The position numbers were made by a program, and so were the translations under genes. A model generated the notes under the pieces. The model made no database searches. It had not been told where the DNA came from and was given only the letters and a program-made list of their open reading frames with translations. A DNA stretch of 64,000 nucleotides from Diphasiastrum complanatum (taxonomy: Eukaryota; Streptophyta; Lycopodiopsida; Lycopodiales; Lycopodiaceae): NCBI GenBank assembly GCA_029204225.1, contig CM055093.1, positions 29,149,777-29,213,776 on the forward strand, written 5' to 3'. Below, in pieces: positions 21,741 through 33,200 of this stretch. Each line of letters starts with the position of its first letter. Within the stretch, counting starts at the first letter, position 1.

Positions 21741-22346
21741 TGCACATTGATCTGAACTCTCTAGACTTCGCTAGAACTGATCAAAGATTGTCAGCCATAG
21801 GAACTTGGCACCGCTGGATTCTGCACATAGTGGCCCTGGGAGTGGCGCTGGCACCGGTGGCGCTAGGAGCAGTAGGGGCACTACTGGCGTCAGGGACAAT
21901 GTTGGCACTGGAAGCAAAGCTTGTAAAGGTAACCCCACCTTTATAAAATATGATGTCCTCATCAGATGTCAGATTAAAGTAAAGTTGTCTTCCAATTAAA
22001 ATTAACTATACATTTAAGCTGCTGGGCACAGTACTCAATTTACTGGTCACTTTTTATTAACATTGAAACTGGCACACCACAAGTCGGAGGCTCAGCTCGT
22101 TCTTTGAAAAAGTACATAACTTGAAAATATCACTTTGTTTGGGAAAAGCGTAGATTTTATATCGCTTACGTAAAACCCAAGATCCTTATTAACTAGTGAC
22201 AGAGGTCTTTCTTGAGAAATGTTTGCCCCTATCGCTTATGACTTATGACTTTGGAACTCCTTTGAGCTCCTGATTTGTCCTTGATGCACTTGTTTTGAGC
22301 TCCCTAAGCTCCAGATTTGATCAGTTCCCCAAAGGTATCAGGGCTC
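21741..22346 (+). repeat. Repeat B copy 4 (shortened) and repeat D copy 2
   Basis: Repeat B at 21741-21931 lacks its last ~14 bases. Repeat D follows to GGGCTCCC, where a copia LTR begins. The D copy is only 0.4 kb of the ~1 kb seen at 7656. Confidence 0.7.
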
Positions 22347-23071
22347 CCTGATGGGGATCCTAAAATGATCCGCAAGAGTGATTGTATGTTAGATACAATT
22401 GATCTACCAATCTACACAAGATTTAGATCAATCTAAATCAAATTTAGATGAGAAAATATAACCAGAACAATCATAAATGAAAGAGAATTGTACTTGTTGG
22501 TTTCATACGCGTGAAAACCTGTCAGAGTACGGACTCTAGCCTGAAATCAAATTACAATATGATAGGAACCCAAAACTATCAAGAAAAATCAAGACAAATG
22601 ATGAAATTGACAAGAATTGCCTCCAAAACCAAGATTGATGTTGCTTGCTGATTATGGCCAAATGTGGCTCTATATATACAAAAAGTGAGAGCTCGTGGTA
22701 CTGATCATCCCTTTGATCTCACATGTGTGAGGGTGATTTGTCATGTGATGATTCATCATGCAAAATTGACACTTGGACAAGACCTTCTATTTTGAGCACT
22801 TTTGATCCATTTTTCTACTATATAGAGAACTAGTGAAAACTCTTCTAGAAGTGCAAATTCGACTTCCTCAGCCTATTCCACACGTGTGAGAAGACCTCTA
22901 CACATGGGATTTGACACCTAATCTCATGATGTGGCTTCATGCAATCTCTAGATTGATGCCATGTGGCATATGGCTAAAAAACATGATTTTGGCCTTTGTA
23001 GCCAATAGAGCTTGACTTAAACTATATGTACAAGCTATATGATTGTACTACATGAAAAGTACATTTATTTC
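22347..23071 (-). mobile_element. Copia LTR fragment, minus orientation, cut by copia III
   Basis: Starts TGATGGGGATCC and shares long stretches with the copia VI LTR at 45673-46125 (TTCTATTTTGAGCACTTT, ATTGATGCCATGTG). It has about 330 more bases in the middle than the VI copy. No coding sequence of its own is attached. It stops at 23071 where the TGTTAGAATTTAG of copia III begins, so copia III appears to have inserted into it. A TATATATACA lies near 22672. Confidence 0.65.
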
Positions 23072-23739
23072 TGTTAGAATTTAGCAATTTTCACATGGTT
23101 TTTGATGAATATTAGACATCTATGTGGATCCACACGTGTGAGGACCTATCCACACGTGTGAAATGACACTTTTAATATTCAGATCTATTTTGATTAGCTT
23201 TCATTTGAGTCTAATATGACATTTCCTTGATTATAGGAGTTAGGTCCTAGATTGTAGAAATCTAGAAGTTCAACACAAACCAGCAATGGATGATGTGGCA
23301 AACTTGATAGATCTTATCCAAAGTGGATATGGATAAGTACAATGAGCTGTCCTACACATGCTGGATGTAGCTTAGAGAGAGATTATGGTGAATTTGTACT
23401 TGATCCATGATGGATCCATTATTGAGCTAATGATGAGAAATCTTGGTTTGTGGAGATATCATTGTGTTTTGACTCTCTTAAGCACTTTCTTTGTGGATGA
23501 ATGCTTTGTAAATGATAAGTAAACTATTTCTCTGTTATCAGGCCGTACAGTAGCTGTACTTCACACGTGTGAAGCGGTGGATCATCTTTTTTTATTGTTC
23601 TTCCTTGGAAACACAAAGATTGTCAAGTAGAAGCTAGATTTGGAAGCTAGTCTTGATATAGATCAAGATTCCAAGCTACCAATCACTCTTTGTGATCATT
23701 TGTAGATCAATTTCAGTCCATAAACTGTGAAATTTGACA
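23072..23739 (+). repeat. Copia III 5' LTR
   Basis: 668 bp. It contains three copies of CACACGTGTG (near 23132, 23150 and 23569), a palindrome with a CACGTG core shared with the other copia LTRs here. Confidence 0.85.
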
Positions 23740-23752
23740 TGGTATCAGAGCC
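23740..23752 (+). promoter_or_regulatory. Copia III primer-binding site
   Basis: TGGTATCAGAGCC directly after the LTR end, a perfect initiator-Met primer site. A ~600-base leader follows with one more G-box-like palindrome (CTCACACATGTGAG, ~23899). Confidence 0.92.
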
Positions 23753-24360
23753 AAGTCAAAGAGCTTGATTGATGATCCAAGAATCTTCATTTTGGTGAAA
23801 GCATTGGTGCTAGAGTCACTTTGAAGGAGGGCGACCTTTTCTAATAGTTTACTTGTGATGTTGAGGTTCAGATTAGTGTGTAAAGTTTATAAGTACTTCT
23901 CACACATGTGAGAGGCTGTTGGAGTTGTACTTTCACCAAAACTTTGTGTTTTTTCAATATTTGAGCTTCAAACAAGTTGTGTAGAGTGAAACTAGTGATG
24001 TGCTTATGAAAAACCATTGTTTCCATTATAGATTTGATGAGTGAATGGTGTTAGAATCTCATTAAACCTACAAATCCTTGTGAGAGAGTTTGAGGCTTAT
24101 ATTTTTAGTTCAAGAGTGAAACTAAAACCAATTCTAAACATCATAGGAAGGCATTGGCACTTCCAAAAATCAAATTTAAGATTCTAAGTGAATAGATTGT
24201 GTAGAATACACTTTCCCAAATCTTTTTGAGTTCAAGATCATTATAGATCTTGCTTCTTGAGTCTAGTGAGATTCAAGAAAGTAGCATTTAGCTAAATTCT
24301 GAGAAAGAAAGAAGGAAGAGCCTTTGAATAGTACATCTGTTGTACTTGTTACTAGCTAGA

Positions 24361-25172
24361 ATGGGTTCAATTGGAGCCAATCTTCTTGAGGCTAGTGAAA
24401 GGCTAAATTCTAATAATTATTCAACTTGGAAAGTAAGAATGGAATCACTACTAGTGCCCCAAGATATGTTTGATCTTGTCATAGGAGAGGAAGAAGAACC
24501 TCAAGGAGGTCAAGATCAAGTGAGGTACAAAAAGAGACTAGACTAGCACTACATTGCTTGAAAATGAATGTTAGTAATGAACTTCTAAAGGAAGTAGCAT
24601 CTTGTACCTCGGCCAAGGAGGCATGGAACTACCTCAAAGGGATTTATGAATCCAAAAATACCTCTAGAGTGCTTATGATTAGAAATAAAGTTCTTCAAAG
24701 CATTAGAGGGAGTGATGAGAGTGCTCAAGAGTATGTCTTGAGAATTAAATCTCTCAACAAAGAGCTTTCCATCATTAGTGAGGGTATTCATGATGATGAA
24801 CTTGTTCAAATCATCTTGAATGGTCTTGGAGATGAGTTCTCCAATCTTGTACAAAGCTTTGCTATTCAAGATACACTACCTTCCACAGACAAGCTTCATA
24901 GTGTGCTTGTAGCCGAGGAGAGTAGGATCCTTCATTTCAAGCAAAGGATTAGATCCTTAAAGTTGCATGATGGTGATGAGAAGGCCAACTTCTCAAGCAA
25001 GGGAAAGGCAAAGTCAAAGAAGAAGATCCAACACAAGGAGACCAAGAATGATGATCAACCATCAAGCTCCAAAGGTGGAAAGAAGAACAAAGCCAAACTC
25101 AAGTGCTTCTTTTGTGGAAAGAAAGGGCACTTTGCATCCGAGTGTTTCAAGAAGAAGAATGCACAAGGATAG
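24361..25172 (+). pseudogene. Copia III gag
   Basis: Starts MGSIGANLLEASERLNSNNY, the same start as copia IV-VI gag, so 24361 is the better start than the upstream ATG at 24340. A frameshift lies near 24540, after which the UBN2-type gag domain continues (EAWNYLKGIYESKN, SRVLMIRNKVLQSI, VQIILNGLGDEFSNLV). A lysine-rich hinge leads to a zinc knuckle, CFFCGKKGHFASEC, near 25104-25145. A TAG at 25170 closes the frame, but pol follows in the same frame. Confidence 0.92.
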
Positions 25173-25214
25173 AGCAAAAAAAGCAACCTCACTCTTGAGG
25201 AAGATGAGGATGAA

Positions 25215-28009
25215 GTGGATTCATCCTTGATGGCTTCTACATCAACATCAAAGAGCTACTCCAATGACACATGGTGGATTGATAGTGGGGCTAGTTCCCA
25301 CATGACATTCCAAAAGGATTTTTTCTCAGCTCTTGTACCTTTTGTGGGTTGTAAAAAGTCTATTCTAACAGCAAGTGATCAAGAATGTAGAATAGATGGA
25401 GTGGGAACTATTCCCTTAAGTCTTGGATCCTCTAAAAGAGTAGATCTTGATAATGTACTCTATGTTTCTACACTCACTAAGAGTTTGTTAAGTGTAGGAC
25501 AATTGATGGATGATGGCTTAGATGTCCATTTTAATCAAGGAGTTTGCTCCATAATGATGAATAATACTTGCATTGTAAAGGGATTCAAGCAAGGAAGGCT
25601 TTTTAAGCTTGATGCTAATGTTTTTCTTGGAAGTGTGAACATGATGAAGGAGGAGCTCAATCAAGTGGAGCTTTGGCATAAGAGGCTGGGCCACCCCAAC
25701 TTCAAATCTATGGAGATGATATGCACCAAGGATCTTGTTCTCAGCCTTCCAAAGACACTCTCAAAGTGTGAAAAGAGTTGTGAAGCTTGTAGCCTCTCAA
25801 AGGCACACAAGCTACCTTTTGATATCTCTTCCACTAGATCTACAAAGGCATTAGATCTTATTCATAGTGATGTGCACTCTTTTTCTCAAGAATCTAATGG
25901 AGGTGCATCTATGTATGTATCTTTTATTGATGATTACTCTAGATACACTTGGATTGAACTTTTGGATTCCAAAAATAAAGTGTTTGAAGCTTTTGTTAAG
26001 CTCAAAACTCTAGTTGAAAATCAACTTGATGCTAGAATTAAAGTATTGAGGAGTGATAATGGTGGAGAGTATATTTCCACCAAGATGATAGAGTTTTGTA
26101 AATCCAATGGCATTAAGAGAGAACTTACATGTACTTATAGTCCTCAACAAAATGGAATAGCTGAGAGGATGAATAGAACACTATGTGAGTGTGCTAAGGC
26201 TTTGAGGTTAGATGCATCTCTACCTAAGTCCTTTTGGGGAGAGGCTATTATTTGTGCAACTTATTTGTGTAATAGATTGCCATGTAAGCCCATTGGAGGC
26301 ATAACATCTTATGAGGCTCTATTTTGTAAGAAGCTGAATCTTAAAGATCTAAGAATATTCAGACCTACTTGCTATGTTTTTCAAGCATTAGATACAAGAA
26401 AAAAGGATGATCCTACTTCTATTAAAGGGATCTTTGTTGGTTATGCTGAAAATAGCAAAGGATATAGAGTCTATAATCCTATCACTAAAAAGATTTTAGT
26501 GAGTAGAGATGTTACTTTTGATAGAGGTAACTACTTCAAGTTGAATGAGAAATCTTCTAATCCATCTTATGTCAAGGATCTTGTAAGGTTTGAGGAGGAG
26601 CCTACATGTGATCAAGATCTTGAAGATCCATCTCAAGATCCGAGGACTCCAAGGAGATCTACAAGAAGGAAGGCCGAGCCCTCAAGGCTCACCTATGTTG
26701 AAAAAGGTGAACAAAGGGAAGATCTACATTCACTTACCTCTTACACTTTTCTAACTTCTATGTTTGATGAGCCAAGTTGCTTTGAAGAAGCTATGGAGTC
26801 ACAAGAATGGAGGGATGCCATGCAAAAGGAGTATGATGCTCTTGTGGAGAATCATACATGGAAGCTTGTGGATCTTCCTCAAGGAAGAAAGCCACTTGAG
26901 TGCAAATGGATCTATAGATCGAAGTACAATCAAGATGGGAGCATCAACAAACACAAGGCAAGGCTAGCCAAGGGAGTAGATTTTGATGAAACTTTTGCTC
27001 CTGTTGCTAAGCTAGTTTCCATAAGGTTGATTATTTCTCTTGCAACTACTTTCAATTGGCCTCTATTTCAACTTGATGTGACTAATGCTTTTCTCAATGG
27101 ATATTTGGAAGAGGAGATTTTCATGAGACAACCCGAGGGCTTCATCAAAGAAGATCAAGAGGAAAAAGTGTGTTTGTTGCTAAGAAGCCTTTATGGGCTT
27201 AAGCAAGCACCTAGAGCTTGGTACTCTAGGTTAAATACCTTCTTAAACTTTGTTAAGTTTTCTGTAAGTGCTTATGATCCTTCTTTGTACTTAAGATTTA
27301 ATGATGATAAAATCATCATTCTCATTTTGTATGTTGATGACATTATCCTTAGTGGAAATGATCTTGATGGTATACAAGAAGTGAAAGTAGCATTGTTTAA
27401 GGAGTTTAAGATGGTAGGTCTTGGTAATCTTCATTTCATATTAGGAGTAGAAGTTTCAAGAGACAAGGATTTTAGTTTTATTTGTCAATCCAAATATGCT
27501 TTTTCTATCTTAGAAAAGTTTGAAATGAAAGATTGTAAAGGAGTAGAAACTCCTATGGAGCAAAATGTAAAAGTTTCCAGTAGTAATGATGAAGCATCCT
27601 TTGAGGACATCACACTATATAGGAGACTTGTAGGCTCTTTGATCTATATTACTATAAGTAGACCTGATATAAGTTATAGTGTAGGCAAACTAAGCCAATC
27701 TATGCAAAATCCATTGGTTTGTCATTGGAAAAATGCAAAAAGGGTGTTGAGGTACATCTCGGCCACCAAGAACTTTGGCATTTTATATGATGGATCTAAT
27801 CTAGCCTTAAGGGCATTTTCGGATCCTAATTTTGAAGGGGATAAAGTGGATAGGAGTTCCACAAGTGCTTTTGTTACCTTTCTTTGCAATGGCATAGTGT
27901 CTTGGCCTTCCAAAAAGCAAGATACTATCTCTCTATCTTCAACCGAATAGGAATACAAGGCACTAACATCCACAACAAAGGAGATTCTATGGTTGAAGAT
28001 CTTGAACGA
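25215..28009 (+). pseudogene. Copia III pol (protease, integrase, RT, RNase H)
   Basis: An open stretch of 911 codons to a TAG at 27948, with homology continuing to ~28009. Protease motif TWWIDSGASSHM near the start. Integrase zinc domain HKRLGHPN...CEKSCEAC, then D in LIHSDVHSF, D in LRSDNGGEY and E in IAERMNRTL. RT: FQLDVTNAFLNGYL, SLYGLKQAPRAWYSRL and catalytic YVDDIILSGND. RNase H: FSDPNFEGD and LSSTE. About seven residues are missing in the conserved KARLVAKG block (KARLAKGVDFDETF), which would harm RT. The RNase H end is lost. Confidence 0.93.
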
Positions 28010-29342
28010 GGAAATGAAAATTTCTTCTTGACTTATTAGGATCACAAAGATCACATGAGATATGATTCTCTTTCCCTTGAAATGTGAGCCACATGAGCTC
28101 AACCATGTTTCTCGAGTTTATTTTTGGAATCGCAACTTGAGAAGGTCTCTCCTCCTCAATCCTTGGCACACTTGAACCTTGAGAAGGACTCTCCTCCTCA
28201 ATCCTTGGCACACTTGAACCTTGAGATGAATCTTTAAGATCCTCTTCATGGTGCTTCTTCTTGATGGAAATCTGAGATCTCCTTGTCTCATAATGATCAT
28301 AACAACTATGACCATACAATATGCACTTCCTACGATTATCAAGATTACTTATGCTAGAAACATAAGTCCAAAAATAACCACAACTTGGCATGATTTTTCT
28401 AATATTGAAATCAAAAGGTATTTCCATCTCAATAAGGCTAACTACTTGCTTATGGATATAAGTGTCCACTTTGGATGCTTCACTTATTCTCATAATCAGT
28501 CTACAACTTGCCTTTAAGATTGAAAACTTACAATTTTCATCTTTATGAATGAACATATCATTCATGATCTTATTGAAACCAAAAGAATCTATATTATGAA
28601 GACATTTCCATTTCATTGACTTTATATCTAATGTAAGTTTACAAGGAAAACATGTTTTCCTATCTTTTAAGGCATCACACTCAACTAGTATTGCCTTAAT
28701 CCACCTTTGAGATACAAAAATCCCATCAAAGCAAAATAGATCATCATAAATTGACATGAGAGCATAAATGAAACTATTTTCATTTTGTGATTGCTCCTCC
28801 TTATTCTTGATTGATTTCTCTTGGATAATAGCAATAAGTTTGAAGTTATCCAAAGTTCCAAGCAAACTACTCTCTAAGGACATGAAATAAATCCAAGTTA
28901 CTTTCATGAAAGTGACATCTACCTTTGCATCTTGAACCAAACAATGCACTTCCAAATAAAAAATTTAAAAAGTTTTGACATGTGTTGTGATGGACTCTTG
29001 AAGACAATTCTTGCAAGTCCTTGTGAGACTCCAAACCTCATTCACCTTTCCACAAAGGAAACACCTTTCCTTGGGTTTGTCCTTCTTGTATTTGCATTTT
29101 GAACTTGAGGCTCCATCCTTCACCTCGGCCCCATTGCTTTGGTTCTCCTTGGATGGATTGGTCTTCTTTTTGTAGCATCTTGAGGAAAAATATCCTTCCT
29201 TGCCACAAAGGTTGCACTTAGGATCCTTTCTTTCCTTCAATAGGATGCCACCTATTGATGCCATGTGAATAAAAACATGTGATATGATTCTACAAATGTA
29301 ATTTGTGACTTTCAAGAGACTAGATTTGAACATCTTCAACAA
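28010..29342 (-). pseudogene. Copia relic VIII (minus), heavily deleted
   Basis: On the minus strand, a gag start MASIGGILL (ATG at ~29264) is joined directly to a knuckle-like CNLCGKEGYFSSRC, where the family His is Tyr, and then to a second Cys-rich stretch. The rest of gag is missing. A 322-codon frame (27987-28955) holds an RT-like beginning (CFDGIFVSQRWIKA, LVECDALKDRKT) and the pol hinge, with a 42-bp direct duplication at 28137-28220 coding SSVPRIEEE twice. Protease and most of RT are gone. The long frame is probably fortuitous preservation, not a gene. Copia IV is inserted in its leader. Confidence 0.65.
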
Positions 29343-29408
29343 TCTAGAAGGATCTACAAAAGGTCTAACTCACAAACCTAAGAATCAATCTTCACACTTA
29401 TGACTAGT

Positions 29409-30270
29409 TGATAAATTTTACAGTTTTTAGGACAATAATGATTGTACTTTACAATCATAGAGAGTTATTGGTTGCTTAATCAATGAATCTATCAAGTTCT
29501 ACACATTAGATCTTGATCTAGATTCACTACACTTGGATTTAAGCAAGAGCAATGGATCAACACATCATTTTTTAGTGAGAGCGGCTTCACACGTGTGGAG
29601 TACTGTCCACTGTACGGACTGCACCTGAAACAACAAGTACAATGATACTAGATAGCAATCATGCATAAAAATCACAAGACAAATGACTAGAAATCTCACA
29701 AAAGTGTAGAGTGCAAAAGTCTCATCAATTTTCTTAGCAAAATGATGATCCTTTTATGGATCAAGTACATCCATGAGTCTGGTACAGTCCAGCAGGCCTT
29801 CACACGTGTGAAGAGTGCCAAATCACTCATATCTATCCATTTGATCCATCCTTGATCCTTATCCAATAGTTGACCTTCTAGAATATGACTAAAATCCAAA
29901 AAGCTAGTCTCCTAGAATATAGGAATATTCCCTACAAAATAGGATCTAAGGAAAATGGTCAACTCTTATCTTCTAGTACTCTATACACACATGTGAACAT
30001 CCACTTGCCATGTGGGAGCATTTACTCATGCACATGCAAGGAAAAGCTAATTTGTAGGTGACTAGTCAACTTGACTAAAAACTAGTCATTTCATGTTCAC
30101 ACTAACTAGAATGATACAAAATCAATTTGGATATATACAAACATGAAAAGTACATCCTTTCACACATGGGAACATGCTCCACACGTGTGAAATCATATCA
30201 TCAACATATTCTAATGTTTGATCAATATTTACATGAACCAATGTCAAGTGAGAAGTGACAATTTTCAACA
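29409..30270 (-). repeat. Copia IV 3' LTR (left)
   Basis: 862 bp. Contains TTCACACGTGTG near 29588, 29801 and (as CCACACGTGTGAAA) 30180. Confidence 0.96.
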
Positions 30271-30283
30271 CTCCTCCTCACTT
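30271..30283 (-). other. Copia IV polypurine tract
   Basis: CTCCTCCTCACTT on the plus strand, so a purine run on the element strand directly before the 3' LTR. The same run follows the left LTR of copia V at 37487. Confidence 0.8.
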
Positions 30284-33200
30284 CTAACTTGGCAAATCTA
30301 GTGTACATCTATCTACAATTCCAAGAGCATATCTTAACTTAAAAAATGGATCTTTGGACAATGGTTTGGTTAAGATATCAGCTATGCATTCGGATGATGG
30401 TACATGATGTAGTTGCACTTCCTTGGATTGTACCTTCTCCCTCACAAAGTGGTGAGCTATCTCAATATGCTTTGTTCTAGCATGGAAGATAGGATTTGAA
30501 GCAATTTGTTGAGAAGCTTGATTGTCACAAAATATGTAAGGGATCTCCTCGGCCTCTAGCACATGTAGTTCCATCAAGAGTCTTCTTAGCCATAAGAGCT
30601 CTTTGGTTGTTGAAGTCAATGCCTTGTACTCGGCTTCACAAGAAGATAGTGAGATTGTATCTTGCTTTTTGGAAAGCCAAGATATCACTCCTCCACAAAG
30701 AAATGTTGCAAATGCACTAATGGACTTCCTATCCATCTTGTCACCTGCAAAATCTGAATCCGAGTAGGCTCTCAAGTGCAAGTTAGATCCTTCATAAAGT
30801 ATACCAAAAAATCTAGTACTAGAAACATATCTAAGTACTCTCTTGGCACTTTTCCAATGATGAATTAAAGGAGCTTGCATACTTTGACTCAACTTGCTTA
30901 CACAAAAACTTAAGTTAGGTCTAGTGATGGTTAAATAGATTAGAGAGCCTATAAGCTTCCTAAAGAGAGTGATGTCCTCAAAGGATGCTTCATCACCTTC
31001 ATTAGTTGCTTTCACAACATGCTCCATAGGGGTGTCAATCCCCTTACAATCTTTCATACCAAATCTTTCAAGAATGGAAGTAGCATACTTAGATTGACTT
31101 ATGAAAGTACAATTGCTACTTCTAGACACTTCTATCCCAAGTATAAACTTTAGGAAGCCTAGATCTACCATCTTGAACTCACTAGATAAGTCAACTTTTA
31201 CTTTGCCTATGCCATCATCATCATTTCCTGTCATAATGATGTCATCAACATAAAGAACCAAAATGATGATCTTTCCTTCATTACATTTGAAATATAAAGA
31301 AGGTTCATAAGCACTTAGTACAAAGCCAAGGGAATAGAGAAAATCATGCAACCTAGAGTACCAAGCTCTAGGTGCTTGCTTCAAGCCATATAGGCTCTTC
31401 CTTAAGTAGCACACCTTTTGCTCCTCACCAATCTTGATGAAGCCCTCGGGTTGCATCATGTAGATTTCCTCTTCTAAGAAGCCATTCAAGAAGGCATTTG
31501 TCACATCCATTTGGTAGAGATCCCATTTGAACAAAGTAGCAATGCAAATGATTAATCTAATAGTTACAAGCTTAGCTACAGGTGCAAATGTTTCTTCATA
31601 ATCCAATCCTTTTATTTGAAGAAATCCCTTAGCAACAAGCCTAGCTTTGTATTTACTAATAGATCCATCTTGATTGTACTTAATTCTATAAATCCACTTA
31701 CATGCAAGTGGTTTCTTTCCTCTTGGAAGATTTACAAGATTCCAAGTATGATTTTCTTCTAATGCATCATACTCTACTTGCATTGCATCTCTCCAAACTT
31801 TAGATTTACATGCTTCTTCAAAAGATGATGGTTCTTCAATCAATGTAGCTAAAAAAGAGTAAGAGGTAGAAGATGTAGAGCCTTCCTTTTGATTTCCCTT
31901 GTCCACATAGGTAAGCCTTGAGGGCTCGGCCTTGCTCCTTGATGATCTTCTTGGCCCCTTTTGACTTGGATCCAAATCTCCATCCTCGGGTTTGTCATGA
32001 TCCTCCTCGGGTTTGTCAAGATCCTCTTCGGATTTGTCAAGATCTTCAATGCACAATGGGTTAGATCCATTTGACAAGCTCTTAGCAAATTGTGACTCAT
32101 CAAAAAGTACATCCTTGCTTACCTTTACTTTCTTGGATGTAGGATCATATATCCTATATCCCTTGCTATTTTCTCCATAGCCAACAAAGATTCCTTTGAA
32201 GGAGGTAGCATCTTCTTTCCTTCTAGTCTCCAAAGGAATGTGTACATAACAAGTACATCCAAAGATCTTAAAATATTTTACATTGGGTTTCTTATCAAAC
32301 AAGGCTTGATAAGGTGAGATCCCATCTATAGCACTACTAGGAAGTCTATTACACAAATAATTAGCACATGTTATGGCTTCTCCCCAAAATGAGATGGGAA
32401 GTGATGCATCAAGCCTCAAGGACTTTGCACACTCACATAGACTCCTATTTTTCCTCTCGGCCACCCCATTTTGTTGAGGGGTGTAGGAACAAGTGTATTG
32501 TAACTTAATACCATTGATCTCACAAAAGTCTTTCATTTTATTGGAGGTGTACTCTCCTCCATTATCACATCTTAGTGCTTTGATAGAAGTACTAAGTTGT
32601 TTCTCTACTAGAGACTTGAACTTAATGAAAGCTTCATAAACAAGATTTTTCTTTGATAGTAACTCAATCCATGTGAATCTAGTACAATCATCTATAAAAG
32701 TTACATACATCAAGGCACCTCCATTACTTGCATGTGAAAAACTATGTACATCAGAATGTATGAGATCCAAGGGAGAGAGAGATCTTGATGAAGATTTCTT
32801 GTAAGAAGATTTGTGTGACTTTGCAAGGCCACATGCCTCACACATTTTTCCACACTTCTTGAAAGCTCTTGGTAGGCCGAGAGCTAGTTCCTTGCTTGCC
32901 ATTGACTCCATAGATTGAAGATTAGGATGGCCTAATCTCTTATGCCAAAGCTCCACTTGAGTTAGCTCCTCCCTAGCCAAGTTCACACTTTCACTTGCAA
33001 CATTAGCATCCAACTTGAAAAGTCTACCTTGCTTAATGCCACTAGCTATGCACTTATCAATTTTCAAGATGGAACAAACTCCATTCTTGAAATGTACATC
33101 TAGTCCATTGTCCATTAATTGTCCTACACTAAGCAAGTTTCTTGAAATGGTAGGAACATACAAAACATTATCTAGATCTATCCTTTTAGATGTGCCTAAA

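Larger units (their letters stand above)
23072..28009 (+). mobile_element. Copia III: 5' LTR plus gag-pol, 3' end lost
   Basis: LTR 23072-23739 (TGTTAGAATTTAG to AAATTTGACA), primer site at 23740, leader, gag at 24361, and pol to 28009, where the RNase H domain breaks off. No 3' LTR follows: the sequence changes to a minus-strand copia relic. Protease, integrase, RT, RNase H is the copia order. At least one frameshift, two stops and a small RT deletion disable it. Its proteins are clearly related to those of copia IV. Confidence 0.9.

Noticed and set aside
25170-25214. Programmed readthrough at the gag-pol stop of copia III
   Set aside because: Gag and pol share a frame across a single TAG, but the intact relative copia IV has no stop there, so a plain nonsense mutation is simpler.
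27987-28955. 322-codon minus frame as a novel host gene
   Set aside because: It contains copia RT-like and hinge-like pieces and lies beside a copia gag remnant, so it is transposon debris.
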